In this document: positions 42,782-46,814 of the stretch, one piece after another
Position numbering within the stretch: position 1 is the stretch's first letter
Layout: each line of letters begins with the position of its first letter
NCBI GenBank assembly: GCA_020634215.1
Contig: JACKCD010000052.1
Location: 1 to 46,814 of the forward strand
Direction of reading: 5' to 3'
Source of the DNA: Ardenticatenaceae bacterium
Lineage (GTDB): Bacteria > Chloroflexota > Anaerolineae > Promineifilales > Promineifilaceae
DNA length: 46,814 bases
The notes under the pieces: generated by a model
Seen by the model: the letters and a program-made list of their open reading frames with translations, nothing else
What the model was told of the DNA's origin: nothing
The model's database searches: none
Position numbers and translations under genes: made by a program

Positions 42782-43123
42782 TTAAGCAGTGGCAAATTCA
42801 GTAAACGGCCGTAATTCAGGATGGCGAAAACCCAAGACAATATCCTCATTGGGCACACCAGCTGCAAGCAAATCAGTAGCCAGCCCTTCTTCCGTACCGT
42901 CTTCCTCAATCCAAATCTTGCCCTCGTACAGGCGAATATAAAGAGCCACAGAATGGATGCGTCGCGTGTCCCACCAGCCGATGCGATACACCATATAGCG
43001 GTCATGGTTTTCGTCAAAAACAGTTTGCGTTTCTAAGCCTGGCACGTTTGCCTCATTAAGCAAAGTAGCGTAACTTGTCAAGAAAGTTTTGATAAGTTGT
43101 CGGTAATGGTTTAATTTATCCAT
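42782..43123 (-). CDS. xisI: XisI-family protein
   Basis: 113 residues with the full family pattern: MDKLNHYRQLIKTFLTSYA, VETQ-like ETQTVFDENHDRYMVYRIGW, VALYIRLYEGKIWIEEDGTEEG, GVPNEDIVLGFRHPELRPFTEFA. In Nostoc, XisI with XisH controls excision of the fdxN element; relatives are common in filamentous Cyanobacteria and Chloroflexi with unknown roles. The start ATG lies inside the 3' end of the xisH remnant, the usual coupled order. The frame is intact even though its partner is destroyed. Confidence 0.92.
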   Translation of the reverse strand: MDKLNHYRQLIKTFLTSYATLLNEANVPGLETQTVFDENHDRYMVYRIGWWDTRRIHSVALYIRLYEGKIWIEEDGTEEGLATDLLAAGVPNEDIVLGFRHPELRPFTEFATA

Positions 43124-43315
43124 TGTGTAACCTCTTGCCTGGAGATATTTACCACAATAAATGGCAATTGATATTCCTGCACCGCCAATCTCACAATGTC
43201 TCGTTGTAAATCGCTGTAATAGGTAGCCTCGCTAATAGCAACATTGGGTAATGATCCAGCCATCACTAATAAGTGCCTGTTTCACGGCATCATGGATCGA
43301 ATCTTTTGCTGACAT
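43111..43315 (-). pseudogene. xisH: xisH with large internal deletion
   Basis: From ATG 43315 the frame reads MSAKDSIHDAVKQALISDGW, a clear XisH N-terminus, and stops at TAG 43232. In the next frame, immediately after, comes VAISEATYYSDLQRDIVRLAVQEYQ then LPFIVVNISRQEVTQWIN and TAA at 43111, which is the XisH C-terminus. About 60-80 codons of the middle, including the restriction-endonuclease-like core (the D...ExK-type segment), are missing. Confidence 0.85.
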
Positions 43316-43537
43316 AATTGAAGTATAAAATTTGGACAACAGGGTGTCAATCACCCGGACTTTTATTCCCAAGAGGGCAGCTTAATGATTGTGGCGCAGT
43401 TGTTTGCGGGATCATTTTGGGCTTTGTCTTTGGCTGGGATGTTATACAATGGTGGGTGGGGATTAACGGCCGTTTTTCCCAATTAATCCCATAAAAAATG
43501 GCACAAACACGCTGCGAACCAGCAGCAACCTTTTCTG

Positions 43538-43563
43538 CATTCGTCCGTGTTTGTCCGCGTCCC
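43538..43563. repeat. TTCGTCCGTGTTTGTCCGCG repeat, copy 3
   Basis: Same family as 4297-4326 and 10399-10430; lies just before the choline sulfatase SD. Confidence 0.7.
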
Positions 43564-43582
43564 ATTTCCATAAGGAGAGTTC

Positions 43583-45118
43583 ATGAATAAAACACCCCCC
43601 AACATTCTGCTTATCATGGCAGACCAGCTTGCCCCCCAGTTTACCGGCACCTACGGCCATCCACTGGTGCAAACCCCCCACCTGGACGCATTGGCGGCAC
43701 GCGGCACACGCTTTGATGCCGCCTATTGCAACTCCCCGCTGTGCGCCCCCTCGCGCTTTAGCTTTATGTCCGGCCAATATGTCACCAACATTGCCGCCTA
43801 TGACAACGCCTGCGAATTCCCCGCCTCTGTTCCCACCTTTGCCCACTACCTCAAAACCATGGGGTATCAAACCTGTCTGTCGGGCAAAATGCACTTTGTT
43901 GGCCCCGACCAGCTTCACGGCTTTGCCGAACGGGTGACAACCGATGTCTACCCGTCTGACTATGCCTGGACACCTGACTGGGAAAACTACGAGGAGCGGA
44001 TTGACAAGTGGTACCACAACATGGAGTCGGTGCGGGAGGCGGGAATCGCGGCGGCGACCTTCCAGCTTGATTATGACGATGAGGTTGCCTTTTTTGCCCA
44101 GCGCAAAATTTTTGATTATGCTCGCAACCAGACCGAGCCGTTTTGTCTGGTTGCCAGCTTTATCCATCCGCATGACCCGTATGTGGCGCGGCGTAAATGG
44201 TGGGATTTGTATGAGCCAACGGCGATTGACATGCCCCAGACTTCGCTGGCGGATGTGGCCGATGACCCGTTTTCGCGGCGGCTGCGGGATGGCATTGAGG
44301 CCAGCCGGGTGGTGGCGACTGAGGAAGAAATTCGCCGAGCGCGTCATGCTTATTATGCCAATGTATCGTATTTTGACAGCAAAATTGGGGAGTTGGTAGC
44401 GGCACTGCGCGAGGCGGAACTGCTGGACAATACGATTGTGATTGTCACGGCCGACCACGGCGATATGCTGGGGGAGCGGGGGCTGTGGTACAAGATGAAC
44501 TTTTTTGAGCATTCGGCGCGGGTGCCGCTGGTGATGGCGGGGCCGGGGATTGCCCAGGGAACGGCCGTTAATGCCTGTTCACTAGTGGATTTGCTGCCGA
44601 CGATGGTGGATATTGCGGCGATGGCGGGGCGCGAGAAACCAGAGTTTGGGAGTCCGATTAACGGTCGTTCCCTCCTTCCCCTCGCCACCGGCCAGCACGA
44701 CCCCATAGACGAAGCCATTGGCGAATATTGCGCCGAAATGACCGGCTACCCCGTCATCATGATTCGGCGCGGCCCCTACAAATACATCCACTGCCACAGC
44801 GACCCACCGCTGCTGTTTGATCTTGCCAGCGACCCCAATGAGTTGGTCAACCGTGCCGCTGACCCGGCACTGGCCGAGGTCGCCGCCAGCTTTGCCGCCG
44901 AAGTGGCGCAGCGGTGGGACAGCGAGCAAATTCGCCGCGATGTCATTCGCAGCCAGAAACAACGCCGTGCTGTTCATGCCGCCATGGAACTGGGGGCGAT
45001 TACCTCATGGGACTACAACCCACCGCGTGATGCCAGCCAGGAATATGTGCGTAACCACATGGATTGGACGGTAGCGGCGGCCAAAACCCGCTTCCCGCCG
45101 TTGGAGAAAGCACCTTAA
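43583..45118 (+). CDS. betC: Choline-sulfatase
   Basis: 511 residues of the formylglycine sulfatase family. The N-terminal ILLIMADQLAP supplies metal-binding Asp residues. The sulfatase signature CAPSR (Cys about 53, to be converted to formylglycine) follows in NSPLCAPSRFSFMSGQY. GKMHFVGPDQLHGF and TADHGDMLGERGLWYK are next. The C-terminus SWDYNPPRDASQEYVRNHMD is the choline-sulfatase-specific tail. It hydrolyses choline-O-sulfate to choline and sulfate. There is no signal peptide, so it is cytoplasmic. ATAAGGAGAG precedes the ATG. No bet genes are adjacent and no FGE is seen in the window. One palindrome lies in frame (44561). Confidence 0.92.
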   Translation: MNKTPPNILLIMADQLAPQFTGTYGHPLVQTPHLDALAARGTRFDAAYCNSPLCAPSRFSFMSGQYVTNIAAYDNACEFPASVPTFAHYLKTMGYQTCLSGKMHFVGPDQLHGFAERVTTDVYPSDYAWTPDWENYEERIDKWYHNMESVREAGIAAATFQLDYDDEVAFFAQRKIFDYARNQTEPFCLVASFIHPHDPYVARRKWWDLYEPTAIDMPQTSLADVADDPFSRRLRDGIEASRVVATEEEIRRARHAYYANVSYFDSKIGELVAALREAELLDNTIVIVTADHGDMLGERGLWYKMNFFEHSARVPLVMAGPGIAQGTAVNACSLVDLLPTMVDIAAMAGREKPEFGSPINGRSLLPLATGQHDPIDEAIGEYCAEMTGYPVIMIRRGPYKYIHCHSDPPLLFDLASDPNELVNRAADPALAEVAASFAAEVAQRWDSEQIRRDVIRSQKQRRAVHAAMELGAITSWDYNPPRDASQEYVRNHMDWTVAAAKTRFPPLEKAP

Positions 45119-45148
45119 CGATGAAATTCTTGTACGCTGAACAAGAAA

Positions 45149-45220
45149 ATGAACTACAGATGCACACAGATAAACACTGATTTTCTTATCTGTTTTCATC
45201 TGTGTGCATCTGTAGTTCAT
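45149..45220. repeat. Long hairpin repeat with 23-bp perfect arms
   Basis: ATGAACTACAGATGCACACA (45149 onwards) and its exact complement ending at 45220 form 23-bp arms around a 26-base loop with further ACAGAT units. The right arm encodes the last residues (NELQMHTDENR) of the TatD-family protein. Confidence 0.9.
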
Positions 45221-46034
45221 TCATCCTTCTGGTTGCGGCTTGTCCGCGTTGCCATTTCTTTTTTGCCTCCTCCCACTTCTCAGCAACCGATGCCACGGGC
45301 GCAATCAGCCGCGTGAAATTATCGGCCACCAGTTCAACGACTTCGGCTTCAGTCATTTGCCGTACTTGGGCAATTTTGGCAACGATTTGGGGGAGCAGGT
45401 CGGGGGTGCCGGGTTGGTGGGCGAAGTGGCTGTAGGCGGTGGGGTTGTCGGTTTCGGTGAGGAGGCGGTGGGGGGGAACGGCCGTTAATAACCGTTCAAT
45501 CCGTTGCGAAAACAGCATCTCTACCCCAAAGGAAAAATACGTGCCGACAGCCAGATAGCGGTCAATGAGCGAGCGCGGCCCCGAATACCAGTGGACGATG
45601 GGGGTGGGGGGACGAAACGTTTCAAGCAGCGTTAGCACCTCTTTTTCCGCCCCCAATACGTGCAGATTGACAATTTTTTGCTGGGCCACTGCCGCATCGA
45701 GAAAAAAGTCCAGCACAGCACGCTGCTGCGCTTGGTGAGTTGGCTCCTTAAAAAAGTGAAAATCGAGGCCAATTTCGCCAAAAAGGGGCGTTTTGGCCAT
45801 AAACGGCAGCAGGCTGGGCAGCTTGTCGGCATAGCGGTGGGCTTCCCAGGGGTGGATGCCAAACAGGGGGACGATATGAGGAGCCTGGGTGGCGATGTGC
45901 TGGGCGCGTTGGTAGCTGGGGGTGTCAATAGAAACGGAGAGGGTAAAAATTGGGTGGCGAGCGATTTCGGCAAGGATCGTTGGCAATTGCTCGTCGCGGT
46001 ACATATCAATATGGGTGTGGGCATCTAGCAGCAT
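45186..46034 (-). CDS. TatD-family metal-dependent hydrolase
   Basis: 282 residues with TIM-barrel amidohydrolase features: LLDAHTHIDMY (HxH metal site), FGIHPWEA, FGEIGLDFHFF (Glu), NLHVLGAE (His), IVHWYSG (His) and LTETDNP (Asp). The last ten or so residues come from the hairpin repeat at 45149-45220, beyond the usual end. It may act as a DNase or another phosphoesterase/amidohydrolase; a Qat-type defence TatD is possible but no partner genes are present. Confidence 0.88.
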   Translation of the reverse strand: MLLDAHTHIDMYRDEQLPTILAEIARHPIFTLSVSIDTPSYQRAQHIATQAPHIVPLFGIHPWEAHRYADKLPSLLPFMAKTPLFGEIGLDFHFFKEPTHQAQQRAVLDFFLDAAVAQQKIVNLHVLGAEKEVLTLLETFRPPTPIVHWYSGPRSLIDRYLAVGTYFSFGVEMLFSQRIERLLTAVPPHRLLTETDNPTAYSHFAHQPGTPDLLPQIVAKIAQVRQMTEAEVVELVADNFTRLIAPVASVAEKWEEAKKKWQRGQAATRRMNELQMHTDENR

Positions 46035-46081
46035 GAGGCTATTGTACGAGCGTGGGGAATTTTGGGAAAGGGCGTTTATTG

Positions 46082-46814
46082 TTACTGAAAGGCGCCAAAA
46101 TGTTGCAAAACGCCAGCCGCTTGCTCCGCCCCTTTAGCCAATGCCTTGGCAATGTCGCCATCGCGGAAGTAGTTGACGGTGAAGGCGGCTTGGAAGGCGT
46201 CGCCGCAGCCAGTGGAATCAACGGGGGTGGGGACAGAAACGGCCGTTTGCCACACCTCCCCTTCTTTTGCCAAAGCCACGCTCCCCGCCGCCCCCAGCGT
46301 CACCACAATCAGCCCCGGCAGCGTCGCGGCGATGGGCTGCATGGCCGCAACCGTTGCTGCATCGCCGCTGATAAAGGCGAGATCGACAGCGGATAAAGCT
46401 GGCAGCGCGTCGGTTTTGATGCGCCCACCTGACCAATCGCCAAAGTCAAGGACGCGCTTGCCCGTGAAGGTGGGCAAGTGGAGCAGTTGGTCAACCAGCG
46501 GGCCAGGCCAATCTCCCTGATACATGGAGACCATGATGTCGTGCTGGCAGATGGCGGCGATGGTTGTATCGCTGAGGGTTAGCTGGCGCAGAACGTGGAG
46601 GTGGTAGCCCCCTTCAGGGAAAATGCGGTCGGCGTTGTCGTGGACTTCGATGGCACAAACGGCCGTTTTGCCCGCAACCACCGCCACCTGCGAACTGTCT
46701 ATCCCCTCTCGCGCCAATGTCGCAAAAACGCGCCGCTCATCGCCGTCATTGCCGACGCAGCTAACCAGCGACACCTGCTCCGCGCCGCTTCGCTTGGCGT
46801 GAACGGCAAAGTTG
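46082..46814 (-). CDS. PfkB/ribokinase-family sugar kinase, 5' end outside window
   Basis: The frame is open to the right edge (NFAVHAKRSGAEQVSLVSCVGNDGDE), so the start lies beyond 46814. Landmarks: GNDGDE near the N-terminal side, VTLGAAGSVAL, and the PfkB signature DSTGCGDAFQAAF with the catalytic Asp (GCGD), then the C-terminal helix. It phosphorylates a sugar or sugar-like substrate with ATP; CAIEVHDNADRIFPEGGY and VLDFGDWSGG recall fructoselysine-kinase-like members, but specificity is not certain. Two palindromes in frame (46239, 46659), both TAV. Confidence 0.88.
   Translation of the reverse strand, partial: NFAVHAKRSGAEQVSLVSCVGNDGDERRVFATLAREGIDSSQVAVVAGKTAVCAIEVHDNADRIFPEGGYHLHVLRQLTLSDTTIAAICQHDIMVSMYQGDWPGPLVDQLLHLPTFTGKRVLDFGDWSGGRIKTDALPALSAVDLAFISGDAATVAAMQPIAATLPGLIVVTLGAAGSVALAKEGEVWQTAVSVPTPVDSTGCGDAFQAAFTVNYFRDGDIAKALAKGAEQAAGVLQHFGAFQ

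Noticed and set aside
43463..44512. A 349-codon minus-strand frame opposite choline sulfatase
   Set aside because: Shadow of the betC coding strand; no SD and no recognisable domain.

Overview
The window is about 46.8 kb of GC-rich bacterial chromosome. It most likely comes from a filamentous Chloroflexota (Anaerolineae-like) bacterium. I infer this from the gene mix: a MalT-like LuxR regulator, a TIGR03032-like protein, XisI/XisH remnants, a beta-helix/RTX surface protein, many lipoproteins, no sign of outer-membrane genes, and numerous interspersed intergenic hairpin repeats. No rRNA or universal marker is present, so the assignment is tentative. There is one tRNA and no CRISPR array.

Layout. 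1-4.6 kb: a truncated M28 peptidase, a COG2521-type methyltransferase, a small thioredoxin-like lipoprotein whose two active-site cysteine positions are both TGA codons, an SDR and an MDR oxidoreductase, and a small conserved protein. 4.6-12.8 kb: a frame-broken MalT-like regulator, tgt, uppP, a PstS-like lipoprotein, an esterase, a methyltransferase and a 100-residue protein. 12.9-24.6 kb: an AT-richer membrane protein, an alkylglycerone-phosphate-synthase-like flavoprotein, a SulP-STAS-cNMP transporter, a beta-helix/RTX protein, a GNAT-like protein, a TIGR03032-like gene with one internal TAG, a TAP-type peptidase lipoprotein, and a relic of the RTX gene tail. 24.8-30.8 kb: a toxin-antitoxin-like pair, then a leftward ABC exporter operon (ATPase, FtsX/MacB-type permease, membrane-fusion lipoprotein).

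31.1-39.6 kb is a decayed defence island, all leftward except the insertion sequence: hsdR split by an IS, hsdM, a truncated hsdS, a gene fragment, a two-TM protein with a duplicated PLD-like domain, and an Nmad2-like protein. 39.7-46.8 kb: tRNA-Pro, a flippase-like membrane protein, a GT39-like glycosyltransferase, xisI with a deleted xisH, choline sulfatase, a TatD-family hydrolase and a truncated PfkB kinase.

Two observations stand out. First, the palindrome ACGGCCGT (usually AACGGCCGTT) occurs 75 times by my hand count where roughly one is expected. It lies in genes and between them, in all three reading frames, and at most sites the DNA switches from G-rich on the 5' side to C-rich on the 3' side, whatever the gene direction. 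Second, the thioredoxin gene at 1986-2369 reads as a UxxU selenoprotein candidate. TGA is a normal stop codon in many neighbouring genes, so general reassignment does not explain it.
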